A DNA stretch of 47,908 nt from Rhodocyclales bacterium (GTDB taxonomy: Bacteria > Pseudomonadota > Gammaproteobacteria > Burkholderiales > Rhodocyclaceae). Under the pieces are notes generated by a model, which saw only the letters and a program-made list of their open reading frames with translations, was not told the origin of the DNA and did no database searches. Position 1 is the first letter of the stretch, and every line of letters starts with the position of its first letter. Location of the stretch: assembly GCA_028292505.1 (NCBI GenBank), contig JAQGMF010000013.1:100025-147932 (forward strand), in the 5' to 3' direction. The translations under genes and the position numbers were made by a program. This document shows, one piece after another, positions 36,942 through 44,855 of this stretch.

Positions 36942-38552
36942 TCAGGTTGCCAGCGGCAGGCGGACTTCGAACACGACGCCGGACCCGTCGGCGCGGTTCG
37001 CGGCAACCGCGGTGCCGCCATGATATTCGGCGATCTGGCGAACGATATAGAGGCCCAGTCCGAGGTGCGGCTCGCGGGTGGCGCCTTCGCCGCGCACGGA
37101 CACCATCGATTCGAACAGCCGTTCCTGCATGGCGGCCGGCAGGCGCGGCCCTTGATTGCTCACGCGCATGATCGCGCTACCGTCCGCGCGTTCGAGGCTG
37201 ACTTCGACCGGATCGGCGGTGGCGAAATCGACTGCATTGGCGGCGAGCTTGTCGAGCATCTGCGCGAAAAGGTCGGGTGCGCCGATAAGCGGCACTGGCG
37301 CGTCGGGCGAGTTCAGCACAAACCGCCGCCGCGGATAGGCGCCGGCATAGCCTTCGACGCAGCCCTGAAGCACCTGCTTCGCATCGAACGTCTCGCGGTC
37401 GCCGCTGCGCAAAGTCTGCTCGAGACGCGTCGCCTCGCTCATGCGCGTCAGTATGGTTTCGAGCCGGTTCAGGCCGTCCTCCGCGCGCGTGAGATAAACG
37501 CCGGTGTGAGGCACGCCGGTGTCGCGCGTCGCGTCCTGCAGCTTCAAATTGTCGAGCGACGAGCGCACCACGGCGATCGGCGTGCGCAATTCGTGCGTCA
37601 GGCGGCCGGCAAGATTTTCGAGGTAGGCGTTGTATTGCGCGAGCCGATCGAGCACGGTGGAGAATCCGCGCGAGAGATCGCCGATTTCGTCGCGAGCGTG
37701 CTCACCGGCGACCAGTCCGCGTACGCGGCCTTGCGAGTCGATCGCATTGTCGGCTTCGTCGCGTAGTTTGCGCAGCCGGCTCGACAGGCTTGATGCGAAG
37801 AAAAACAACGTAAGCGCACCGATCGCAAACGAAATCAGCGTGACCGCCGCCAGTTGCACGAGCGCGCGGTTGCTGAACGAAACAATCGCCTGCGTCGTTT
37901 CATCGACAATGACGGCGCCGACGACTGCGTCACCGACCCAGATCGGGTTCAGCGCGGTGATGATCGCGGTGCGGCCGTCGGGCGACGCGCGCGAGCGCCA
38001 TGACGCCGTGCCGTCGAGCGCGCGTTCGACTTCGCGGCCGCCGAACACGACGTCGTTCGGTATGACTTCCTCGTTCGCTTGCAAAGGGCTCGTCTGCACG
38101 CGATCGAAGATGAAGCGCAATGCCGCGCGCACGACGGGTTCGAGCGGACCAAACGCCACTTCATCTTTGGACGCAACCGGCGCAGCGTCGAGACTGCCCG
38201 CGGTTGCGACCAGCCGCAGCCGGCTGTCGACGATCCAGATGCGCGAGCCCGCACGCGCAAGACCGGTCACGAGCGACTGGATTTCTTCCGAACGCGGCCG
38301 CGGTGCAATCGTGCTGTCAGGAACTGGCGCGCGCAATTCGAGCAGCAGCGGCCGGTCCTGCAGCGTGGTGGCGATAGCGCGCGCACTGGCGACGACCGCC
38401 TGCACCTGGTTTTCGCGCAGCAGCCGCTCCATCGTTTTCACGTAGGTGTAGCCGACCCACGGAATCGCGAGCAGAACCAGCGCTACGATCGCGAGCTTGG
38501 CGCGGATCGAGAGCGCAAACGTCTGCAGGAAACCGGGTCTACTCGCTGTCAT
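36942..38552 (-). CDS. Sensor histidine kinase, dedicated-sortase-system (PdsS) type
   Basis: A 536-residue membrane kinase. TM1 covers about residues 16-36 and TM2 about 232-255, flanking a 195-residue periplasmic domain (SRIWIVDSRLRLVATAGSLD and NPIWVGDAVVGAVIVDETTQ). HAMP-type sequence follows, then the H-box RLTHELRTPIAVVRSSLDNL with the phospho-accepting His. The N-box is DKLAANAVDFA, and the G-box ends EPHLGLGLYIVRQIAEYHGG. The combination AYLENLAGRLTHELRTPIAV and the partner regulator resemble, from memory, the PdsS/PdsR pair of the proteobacterial dedicated sortase system. However, no sortase and no LPxTG target are encoded in the window. It starts 24 bp after the response regulator ends. 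The signal is unknown; the periplasmic domain suggests envelope sensing. Confidence 0.9.
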   Translation of the reverse strand: MTASRPGFLQTFALSIRAKLAIVALVLLAIPWVGYTYVKTMERLLRENQVQAVVASARAIATTLQDRPLLLELRAPVPDSTIAPRPRSEEIQSLVTGLARAGSRIWIVDSRLRLVATAGSLDAAPVASKDEVAFGPLEPVVRAALRFIFDRVQTSPLQANEEVIPNDVVFGGREVERALDGTASWRSRASPDGRTAIITALNPIWVGDAVVGAVIVDETTQAIVSFSNRALVQLAAVTLISFAIGALTLFFFASSLSSRLRKLRDEADNAIDSQGRVRGLVAGEHARDEIGDLSRGFSTVLDRLAQYNAYLENLAGRLTHELRTPIAVVRSSLDNLKLQDATRDTGVPHTGVYLTRAEDGLNRLETILTRMSEATRLEQTLRSGDRETFDAKQVLQGCVEGYAGAYPRRRFVLNSPDAPVPLIGAPDLFAQMLDKLAANAVDFATADPVEVSLERADGSAIMRVSNQGPRLPAAMQERLFESMVSVRGEGATREPHLGLGLYIVRQIAEYHGGTAVAANRADGSGVVFEVRLPLAT

Positions 38553-38576
38553 CAGGCGGCGGGCACTGCGTGCGGA

Positions 38577-39272
38577 TCAATCGGCTGCTTTCCAGCGATA
38601 ACCGAGCCCGTAGACGGTATCGACGCAGTCGAAAGCCGGATCGACCGCGCTGAATTTCCGGCGCAGGCGCTTGATGTGTGAAGTGATCGTGCTGTCGTCG
38701 ACGACAATGTGCGCATCGCTCATCAGTTGATCGCGGTTGCGAACGTGGCCGGGGAATTTGGCGAGCGCGTGCACGAGCCAGAATTCGGTCAGCGTGAGAT
38801 CGATCGCCGTTTTACGCCAGCTCACCGCGAATCGATTCAGGTCGAGCGTGAGCGGCCCGCGCTCGATCACGCTTTCAGCCGGCGCTGCCGCGCCCGACAG
38901 TTCGGCGCGCCGGAACAACGCGCTCACGCGTGCGAGCAGATGCGGCAGGCTCACGCTTTTGGTTACATAGTCGTCCGCACCCATGCGCAGGCCGGACACG
39001 AGATCGAAATCGCTGTCGCGCGCCGTCAGGAAAATCACCGGCAGCGTCGAAGACAAGGCGCGCAGTTCCTGGCACAACTTAAAGCCGCCGTCGACTTCAT
39101 CGGCCAGGCCGATATCGAGCAGCGCGAGGTCCGGCAGTCTTGAACGCAACGCGGCGAGCGCGGTCGGCCGGTCGGCATAGGCGGCGACTTCGTAGCCATG
39201 CTTGCCGAGGGCATCGGCATAGTTCGCCCGAATGGCGGCATCGTCTTCAACAATCGCAATGCGTCGGCGCAT
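38577..39272 (-). CDS. OmpR-type response regulator, PdsR-like
   Basis: A 231-residue two-domain regulator. The receiver domain (residues 1-120) has the acidic pocket IAIVEDDAAIRANYADAL, the phospho-acceptor Asp in LALLDIGLADEVDGG, the conserved Thr in VIFLTARDSD and Lys in DDYVTKSVSLPHLL. The C-terminal winged-helix DNA-binding domain runs about residues 135-230, with SWRKTAIDLTLTEFWLVHAL, NRDQLMSDAHIVVDDSTITS and HIKRLRRKF, ending DTVYGLGYRWK. The DGGFKLCQELRAL segment and DSDFDLVSGLRMGADDY are the features that recall regulators of the dedicated sortase system. It is the first gene of a leftward operon with the kinase, and divergent from the small-peptide and SPFH genes. It could control them, which is inference. 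Confidence 0.92.
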   Translation of the reverse strand: MRRRIAIVEDDAAIRANYADALGKHGYEVAAYADRPTALAALRSRLPDLALLDIGLADEVDGGFKLCQELRALSSTLPVIFLTARDSDFDLVSGLRMGADDYVTKSVSLPHLLARVSALFRRAELSGAAAPAESVIERGPLTLDLNRFAVSWRKTAIDLTLTEFWLVHALAKFPGHVRNRDQLMSDAHIVVDDSTITSHIKRLRRKFSAVDPAFDCVDTVYGLGYRWKAAD

Positions 39273-39473
39273 CTCTGTTTCCAGCAGTCCAGGGTCAGGG
39301 CAGGCCGACTATACCGGATGACGAACCGCCTGCAAGCCGGCCCGGGCGCATTGCCATAGTTTCGCCACAATTGATCGTCACATTGCCAGCATCCGCTCGC
39401 CCGGGCGCCCGTTTGCGCAGCTTTAATGCACTCGTCCCGCCAGGTTTTTGGCGGTCACCACCGGGAGACACAG

Positions 39474-39623
39474 ATGGAAATGCAAAACCAGGCAGCGGCG
39501 AACACCACGAGCGGTATCGCCGGCGAATTGTTCTCGCTCGCGCTTCATGCCGTTTGCGCGGGCACTGCGGCAGCGATCGTTTCAGGATCGCTGGTCGTCG
39601 CACTGGCCGTGATCTCAGCGTGA
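39474..39623 (+). CDS. Small membrane peptide, unknown function
   Basis: A 49-residue open frame, MEMQNQAAANTTSGIAGELF, followed by one hydrophobic segment (about residues 18-48, ALHAVCAGTAAAIVSGSLVV) to a TGA at 39623. The ATG at 39474 is preceded by GGGAGACACAG, a good ribosome site, which supports translation. The upstream in-frame codons from 39426 have none. It is divergent from the response regulator (202 bp) and 148 bp upstream of the SPFH gene. A single-pass membrane peptide is the only inference possible. After it lies a short GC-rich stem (39630-39650) without a T-run. Confidence 0.55.
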   Translation: MEMQNQAAANTTSGIAGELFSLALHAVCAGTAAAIVSGSLVVALAVISA

Positions 39624-39771
39624 AAAAACGGCCGGACGCTGCGGGCCGGTGGCTGGGGCAATGCGCGGATTTATCGCGACGCGGCCGGAGTTTTGCCGGT
39701 CCCCAGTTTCTGGCCCGGAGCGCCTGGCCAATCAGAAGTCATCGAATCATTAAGAGCATCGGAGAAAAATC

Positions 39772-41022
39772 ATGAGGTATCGTTTCAAAGCCCTGGTCGA
39801 ATCGATTCGCGAGCGTTTCTCGCGTCCACGCTATACGGGCATCGCGGCAGATGCAGCGCGCACAGGCTCCGCTCGCGTATTTTCGGGCCTGGCGGATTCG
39901 CGCGGCGCGCTGATCGGGCTTGCAGTTTTCGGCGGCATCGCTTTGTTCGTTTACTCGCATCCGCCGCTCGAAAACGTCGGCCGCGGCGAAATCGGTGTGC
40001 GGCTGAATCGACTCACCGGCGATATCAGCGAATTCCGCGACGGCAGCGTGCTGGTCGTGCCGGGCGTCCACGAAATCCGGGTGTTCACACTGCGCGATCA
40101 AACTTATCAGCCGGAGCAGATCCGGCGCGCGGAAGGCCCGGCGCCGCTGCAGTCGGTCGAAGGCCTTTCGCTCGGCGTCGACCTGTCGGTGCGCTATGCG
40201 CTCGATGCGACCAAATTGCGCGTGACGTCGAAAAATCTGCCCGACAACATCAGCGGCGAAATTGTGGAGCCGGCCGTGCAGGGCGTCATTTATAAAGTCT
40301 TCGCGCGCTACACGGTGCGCGAAATCTTTTCGACCAAGCGTGTCGAAATTCAGCAGGCGATCGAGAAGGAGCTGACCGACAAGCTCGCGGCCGATGGAAT
40401 CGTGCTGCGCACCGTGCAGCTCGGCAAAGTCGATCTGCCCCCGGATTACCGGCGCGGCATGAACGGCCTGCTCGCCGAAGAACTCGCGACCGAGAAAATG
40501 CGCTACACGCTCGAACTCAAAGACAAGCGCGTGAAAGAAATTGCGCTCGATGGCGAAGCCGAAAAGGTCCGCCGCGAAAAAGCGGCCGAGGCTTCGGCGC
40601 GCGAACAGGTCATCGCCGCCAAGGGGCAGGAGGAAGCGATGAAGCACGTCCTGCCGTTCAAGCAGCGCCAGATCGAACAGCGTCAGCTCGAAGCGGAAGC
40701 CGACAAGCAATCGCGGATTCGCATTGCGGAGGGCAGCGCGCAGGCGCGTCGCGTCGAGGCGGGCGGTGAGGCCGATGCACGGCAGAAACTGGCCGATGCA
40801 GAAGCGTATCGCACCGAGCGCGTCGGCAAGGCCAACGCTGAGCAGATGGCGCGTGAAGGCGCACTGATTACGCAGCACCCGCTGCTGATTCAGAAAGCGC
40901 TCGCCGACAAGCTTTCCGACAAAGTGCAGGTCATTATCGCGTCGCCTCCGGGTGACGGCGGGTTCATTGGCTCGAATTTGATCGGCTCGCCGAAACGCAT
41001 GGCGTCGAAAGAGGATAAATAG
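39772..41022 (+). CDS. SPFH/band-7 (prohibitin-like) membrane protein
   Basis: A 416-residue protein with one membrane helix at about residues 46-62 (LIGLAVFGGIALFVYSHPP). An SPFH domain follows at about 65-250 (GEIGVRLNRLTGDISEF, VVPGVHEIRVFTLRDQTYQP, LSLGVDLSVRYALDATKL, YTVREIFSTKRVEIQQAIEK). A long charged coiled coil (about 250-370) is rich in Ala, Glu, Lys, Arg and Gln, with AEAEKVRREKAAEASA-like heptads. SPFH proteins form large membrane ring assemblies that organise proteases or membrane domains. Here there is no HflC/HflK partner and no NfeD gene, which distinguishes it from those systems. ATG 39772 has GGAGAAAAATC upstream. It starts a plus-strand gene set: the next gene follows after 2 bp. 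Confidence 0.92.
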   Translation: MRYRFKALVESIRERFSRPRYTGIAADAARTGSARVFSGLADSRGALIGLAVFGGIALFVYSHPPLENVGRGEIGVRLNRLTGDISEFRDGSVLVVPGVHEIRVFTLRDQTYQPEQIRRAEGPAPLQSVEGLSLGVDLSVRYALDATKLRVTSKNLPDNISGEIVEPAVQGVIYKVFARYTVREIFSTKRVEIQQAIEKELTDKLAADGIVLRTVQLGKVDLPPDYRRGMNGLLAEELATEKMRYTLELKDKRVKEIALDGEAEKVRREKAAEASAREQVIAAKGQEEAMKHVLPFKQRQIEQRQLEAEADKQSRIRIAEGSAQARRVEAGGEADARQKLADAEAYRTERVGKANAEQMAREGALITQHPLLIQKALADKLSDKVQVIIASPPGDGGFIGSNLIGSPKRMASKEDK

Positions 41023-41024
41023 TC

Positions 41025-42500
41025 ATGCGTAAACTTCTCGCGATCACATTGTTAACGCTGTTGGCGGTCAGCGCACACGCCGCGTCGCTTGGCACCGCGA
41101 TCGTCATCCAGGACCGCGCCGCATTGCGCGCATCGCCGCGCGATTCGGCGAAGCAGCAGGCGCAATTGTGGCAGGGTGAAACCCTCGAAATCCGCGGCGA
41201 GCGCCTCGACTATCTGCAGGTTTACGATTACCAGCGCGAGCGCGGCGGCTTCGTGCGCGCGAGCCAGGTGCGGCGGCTCAATCTTCTGGCCGAGGATGCG
41301 GCCGACTTGCTGGCTGTCGTGCGTTTCGTTCGCGACACGCCGGGCAGCGAAGCGCTGGGCATCGGACTCATCGCCGCGTTCATCCAGGCGGCGCCCGCCG
41401 AAGTCATCAATGGCGACATGGGCGTCGAAGCACTCGACGCGCTCGGCACGCTTGCCGACCGGCTTGCACAGCGCGCGAGCGGCGGCGCCGTCGCCAACAA
41501 GAGTGCCGAAGCCGCGTTGGCGGCGCATCTCGATGTCGCGGCACGCTACGGCATCAAGTTCGTCAACTATGAACGCGACGAACGCATGCGCATCTGCTAC
41601 GACGGCGATGCGTTTCGCCGCGTGCTTTCGATGCGCTCGACCGGCGAGCAGCGCGCCCGCGCCGTGCTCGCATTGACGCGCGACGATTGCATCGATCCCA
41701 GGCTGCGCATCACCGAGCGCAATCAGCTCGACGAATCGCGCGCTGAAGTGCTCGACCGCGTCGACGCCGCGACGCTGCCCGGGTATCTCAAAAACCGGGT
41801 ACTGATGCGGCGTGCCGGCATCTGGAGTGCGCTCGCTTACCAGCGTGCACGGCAAGGCATTCCTTCTGCCGACACCGGGGCACGCGCGCTGACGGCATTG
41901 GCGGGGGTCAACAAATCCGAACTGACCGACGATGACCTCACCGCCTTTAGCGATGCGGCGATGCGCGCGAGCGCGTCGCGATGGGCCGCCGTGCCCGAAA
42001 CGATGACGGTCAAGACGCGGTTCCCCGCGATCGTTACCTTGCCGAGTCAGGCGGGCCAGACCTGCATCGCGCTCGTCGATGCGAAGCACGACGGCAGCAA
42101 TCCGCTTGTGAAGCGCTGCACTTACGGCGTTGTCTGGACGAATTCATCGACCTTGAATCGCGAAGGCAATGCGCTCGCGCTCGCCGTGCAGCAGACCGAC
42201 ACATGGCGCGAGCTGTGGATATTCCGGAAAAGCAGCGATGGGTGGACGATTGGCGTTTTGCCGCCGGCGACGACGAGCCCCGAGCTCGGTTATGCGGAAT
42301 TCGCCGGCTGGGTTCCCGGCGGCACGGAAATGCTCGTTGCGCGCGAAGCACGCGGTGAAGGCAAGTACAAGCGCAACTTCGAGCTCGTCCGGCTCGATTC
42401 GCTCTCGACCGCGCGGCAGGCAAGCGACCCGTCGATGCTCGGTGCCTTCCAGCGCTGGCAGGATCCAGTGTGGAAGCGCGAGACGCTGAGTCTGCGCTGA
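41025..42500 (+). CDS. Secreted SH3-like protein of unknown function
   Basis: A 491-residue protein with signal peptide MRKLLAITLLTLLAVSAHAA. The segment after it resembles a bacterial SH3 domain (IVIQDRAALRASPRDSAKQQ, GETLEIRGERLDYLQVYDYQ, RGGFVRASQVRR). The middle part (about residues 95-310) is helical. It has Cys pairs (MRICYDGDAF, TRDDCIDPRLR) that may form a disulphide. The C-terminal 150 residues look beta-rich, with a repeated aromatic strand pattern (CTYGVVWTNSS, WRELWIFRKSSDGWTIGVLP, YAEFAGWVPGGTEMLVAREA). I recognise no named family beyond SH3. It begins 2 bp after the SPFH stop, so the two are co-expressed, and a periplasmic partner of the SPFH assembly is a reasonable guess. Confidence 0.8.
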   Translation: MRKLLAITLLTLLAVSAHAASLGTAIVIQDRAALRASPRDSAKQQAQLWQGETLEIRGERLDYLQVYDYQRERGGFVRASQVRRLNLLAEDAADLLAVVRFVRDTPGSEALGIGLIAAFIQAAPAEVINGDMGVEALDALGTLADRLAQRASGGAVANKSAEAALAAHLDVAARYGIKFVNYERDERMRICYDGDAFRRVLSMRSTGEQRARAVLALTRDDCIDPRLRITERNQLDESRAEVLDRVDAATLPGYLKNRVLMRRAGIWSALAYQRARQGIPSADTGARALTALAGVNKSELTDDDLTAFSDAAMRASASRWAAVPETMTVKTRFPAIVTLPSQAGQTCIALVDAKHDGSNPLVKRCTYGVVWTNSSTLNREGNALALAVQQTDTWRELWIFRKSSDGWTIGVLPPATTSPELGYAEFAGWVPGGTEMLVAREARGEGKYKRNFELVRLDSLSTARQASDPSMLGAFQRWQDPVWKRETLSLR

Positions 42501-42538
42501 TAAATTTTCAAATCAAACAATAAATAAAGGGAGCGGCG

Positions 42539-43756
42539 ATGATCAAGCGACTGTTAGCGATTGGATTCATATTTCTGTGTACCAGCGCTGCCTGGGCGAT
42601 TTTGTCGGGTGTCATTACCGCCCGCACGACTCAGGCAGATACGAATCTGCGCCAAAAAATAGAAAACATCTGGGGCGCGCCGCAAATTCAAAACGCACCG
42701 ACTGTGGTCGCGTATGAACGGCGCCAGCCGAAAAACGAAAGCGCCGATAGCAGCAAAACGCCTCCGTTGGAGGCAGTGTCGTTAAGCGCCAGCGACGTTC
42801 GTGTAAATCTCGAGCTTCATCATCGCCAGAAAGGCCTGCTCTGGTATTCGACGTACAGCGTCGGGTTCGATGCTTCTTACGAGATCGTCAATGCGGCATC
42901 CGCCGCACGTGAATTTGAAGTGAACCTGCCGTTTCCCTCCAGGCAGGCGGCATTCGATGATCTTCGTTTCGAGGTGTCCGGCAAGTCCTGGTCGAAAGCG
43001 CCTAACCTTGGCGCGGAGCAGATTTCCGGCCGCGTTGTCCTGGAAGCGGGCGAGCGCGCAAAAGTAAAAGTCGGGTATCGGAGTCAGGGTCTTGATAGCT
43101 GGACGTATCAGTTCGGCAACGGAGTTTCGCAGGTCGAAAACTTCCGGCTCGTCATGGACACCAACTTTCGCGCAATCGATTTTCCGGACGCCGCGATGTC
43201 GCCCCTGAAGAAAGAGCGCACCGACACCGGTTGGCAGCTCACGTGGGAATCACGCCGGCTGGTATCGGGCGTCAACATAACCATGGTGATGCCGGAAAAG
43301 CTGCAGCCCGGTCCGCTCGCCGGCGACATCGCAAGGTTCGCGCCGCTTTCGATGTTTTTTTTCATCGTTGTGCTGCTGACGATTGGCGTCGTTAAAGGTA
43401 TCGATCTCCATCCGATGCATTTTTTCTTTCTTGCCGCCGCGTTCTTCGCTTTCCATCTGCTGTTTTCATATCTCGTCGATCTCATCGCGATCCACATTGC
43501 GTTTGCTGTTTCGGCCGTCACGTCGCTGGCGTTGGTGATCAGCTATCTGCGCATTGTGTTTGGAAGTCGCTTTGCATTTTTGGCCGCCGGCAGCGCTCAA
43601 CTTGTCTATCTGGTGCTGTTTTCCTATGCCTTTTTCTTTAAGGGACTTACGGGAATTGCGATTACGGTGGGAGCGGTCGCGACCTTGTTCGTGTTGATGC
43701 AGGCGACGGCCAGAATCGATTGGAGCAAAGTGTTTCTTCCGCAGGCCGCTCGATGA
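42539..43756 (+). CDS. CreD-like inner membrane protein
   Basis: A 405-residue protein. An N-terminal helix (MIKRLLAIGFIFLCTSAAWA) is followed by a periplasmic beta-rich domain of about 240 residues (VNLELHHRQKGLLWYSTYSV, EFEVNLPFPSRQAAFDDLRF, VGYRSQGLDSWTYQFGNGVS). Five or six membrane helices fill residues 268-395 (LSMFFFIVVLLTIGVVKGID, PMHFFFLAAAFFAFHLLFSY). This order and the second helix block recall CreD, the inner-membrane protein of the CreBC regulon, but the C-terminal part is shorter. The name is therefore only CreD-like. It follows gene 41025 by 38 bp with GGGAGCGGCG upstream of its ATG. Its stop overlaps the next start as ATGA. Confidence 0.7.
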   Translation: MIKRLLAIGFIFLCTSAAWAILSGVITARTTQADTNLRQKIENIWGAPQIQNAPTVVAYERRQPKNESADSSKTPPLEAVSLSASDVRVNLELHHRQKGLLWYSTYSVGFDASYEIVNAASAAREFEVNLPFPSRQAAFDDLRFEVSGKSWSKAPNLGAEQISGRVVLEAGERAKVKVGYRSQGLDSWTYQFGNGVSQVENFRLVMDTNFRAIDFPDAAMSPLKKERTDTGWQLTWESRRLVSGVNITMVMPEKLQPGPLAGDIARFAPLSMFFFIVVLLTIGVVKGIDLHPMHFFFLAAAFFAFHLLFSYLVDLIAIHIAFAVSAVTSLALVISYLRIVFGSRFAFLAAGSAQLVYLVLFSYAFFFKGLTGIAITVGAVATLFVLMQATARIDWSKVFLPQAAR

Positions 43757-44268
43757 TCATCGGGCATCTGCCTGCGGGCTATTTGATTTCGAGCTTCACA
43801 TATATGCGAACGGCGGCCGACGCCGTATCGCGCCGGCTCTTTATTGTCTTTGGAATGGCGGGTGCGATTGCGCCGGATGTCGATCTGCTTTACTTCTACC
43901 TTATCGACGACCGGCAGCATCACCACCATACGTATGCCACGCATCTTCCGATTGTATGGGCGGCGCTGTTCGTTGCATGCGCGTGGTGGCTGCATGCGGC
44001 CCGGTTCAAGCAGCTGCCCGCGCTCGCGCTGGTATTCTGCATAAACGGATTCGTTCACTTGATGCTCGACACGATTGTGGGCGACATCTGGTGGCTGGCG
44101 CCGTTTGTCGATAAGCCGTATTCGCTATTTACCGTCGAGCCGGCCTATCATCCATGGCTGCTGAGTTTTATTCTGCATTGGTCCTTCTTGCTGGAGCTGG
44201 CTGTGCTTGGAGCGGCTCTCTGGCTGTGGCGAAGCAGGGCGCCGGCAACCATCAGGCTGTTTCACTAA
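43753..44268 (+). CDS. YdjM/DUF457-like membrane protein, putative metal-dependent hydrolase
   Basis: A 171-residue membrane protein, MIIGHLPAGYLISSFTYMRT, starting inside the stop of the preceding gene (ATGA overlap). The sequence GAIAPDVDLLYFYLIDDRQH, followed by HHHHTYATHLPIVWAALF, matches the family of LexA-regulated membrane-bound hydrolases (YdjM-like). In that family an Asp pair and a His pair near the membrane form a probable metal site. Here the His run is longer (four His, then THLP). Four hydrophobic segments are visible. The overlap implies coupling to the CreD-like gene. Its substrate is unknown. It closes the gene set that starts at 39474, and a 94-bp gap with a GGGGGGGG run (44284-44291) follows. 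Confidence 0.7.
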   Translation: MIIGHLPAGYLISSFTYMRTAADAVSRRLFIVFGMAGAIAPDVDLLYFYLIDDRQHHHHTYATHLPIVWAALFVACAWWLHAARFKQLPALALVFCINGFVHLMLDTIVGDIWWLAPFVDKPYSLFTVEPAYHPWLLSFILHWSFLLELAVLGAALWLWRSRAPATIRLFH

Positions 44269-44362
44269 CCGACGCCTGATATCGGGGGGGGGTACGCGCG
44301 TCGTCCGCGTGTATGCGAGAATTCGCTTTCACCCAGAATAATTCCCGGATTGAGAGCGATTC

Positions 44363-44830
44363 ATGATTGAAGTCAACGAGCGCGTCGACGTCGCCGCGCC
44401 GCCAGAAGTTGTGTGGGCGCTGCTCTCGAATCCACACGCGGTGGTCAACTGCGTCGAGGGCGCGAAGCTCGGCGCCCAGAACGAAGACGGCACCTTCGAT
44501 GCCAGCATGGTCGTGAAATTCGGTCCGGCCAAAGTTACGTTCAACACGCGCATCGGGCTCGAGCTCGATGCCGCGACCAGGACCGGCAATGTGTCGGCAC
44601 GCGGCAAAGACAACCAGGGCGGCACGCGGGTTCGCGCGACGATGAAGTTCAGTGTTGTCGCGCAGGAGGGATCGACCGGCTCGTCTATCCCGATCACGGC
44701 CGAGGTGGAAGTCGGTGGCAAGCTCGCGCTCGTGGTCGAAAGCGGGGCATCGATGGTCGTGAAGCGCATGACGAAAGATTTTTCGGAGAAGCTTGCAGAA
44801 ACGCTGGCGAATGCGCCGGTGCAAAACTAA
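44363..44830 (+). CDS. CoxG-like SRPBCC domain protein
   Basis: A 155-residue protein of the CoxG/SRPBCC lipid-binding-fold family: MIEVNERVDVAAPPEVVWAL, LSNPHAVVNCVEGAKLG, GTFDASMVVKFGPAKVTFN and ASMVVKRMTKDFSEKLAETL. CoxG is named from carbon-monoxide dehydrogenase clusters, where it is linked to membrane association, but many CoxG-like genes sit with other oxidoreductases or with dehydratases. No molybdenum hydroxylase subunits are encoded here, so carbon-monoxide oxidation is not implied. It is 25 bp upstream of the thiamine-diphosphate enzyme, and the pair is probably co-transcribed. Confidence 0.9.
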   Translation: MIEVNERVDVAAPPEVVWALLSNPHAVVNCVEGAKLGAQNEDGTFDASMVVKFGPAKVTFNTRIGLELDAATRTGNVSARGKDNQGGTRVRATMKFSVVAQEGSTGSSIPITAEVEVGGKLALVVESGASMVVKRMTKDFSEKLAETLANAPVQN

Positions 44831-44855
44831 TTAACGGATAACGGAGGAGTTGCAC

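Noticed and set aside
39624..39660. Intrinsic terminator after the small peptide gene
   Set aside because: Only a 5-bp GC stem is present and no T-run follows, so it is not convincing.
39739..40878. A 379-residue minus-strand gene opposite the SPFH gene
   Set aside because: The product is His/Arg/Phe-rich without domains, whereas the plus strand has a full SPFH domain and a ribosome site.
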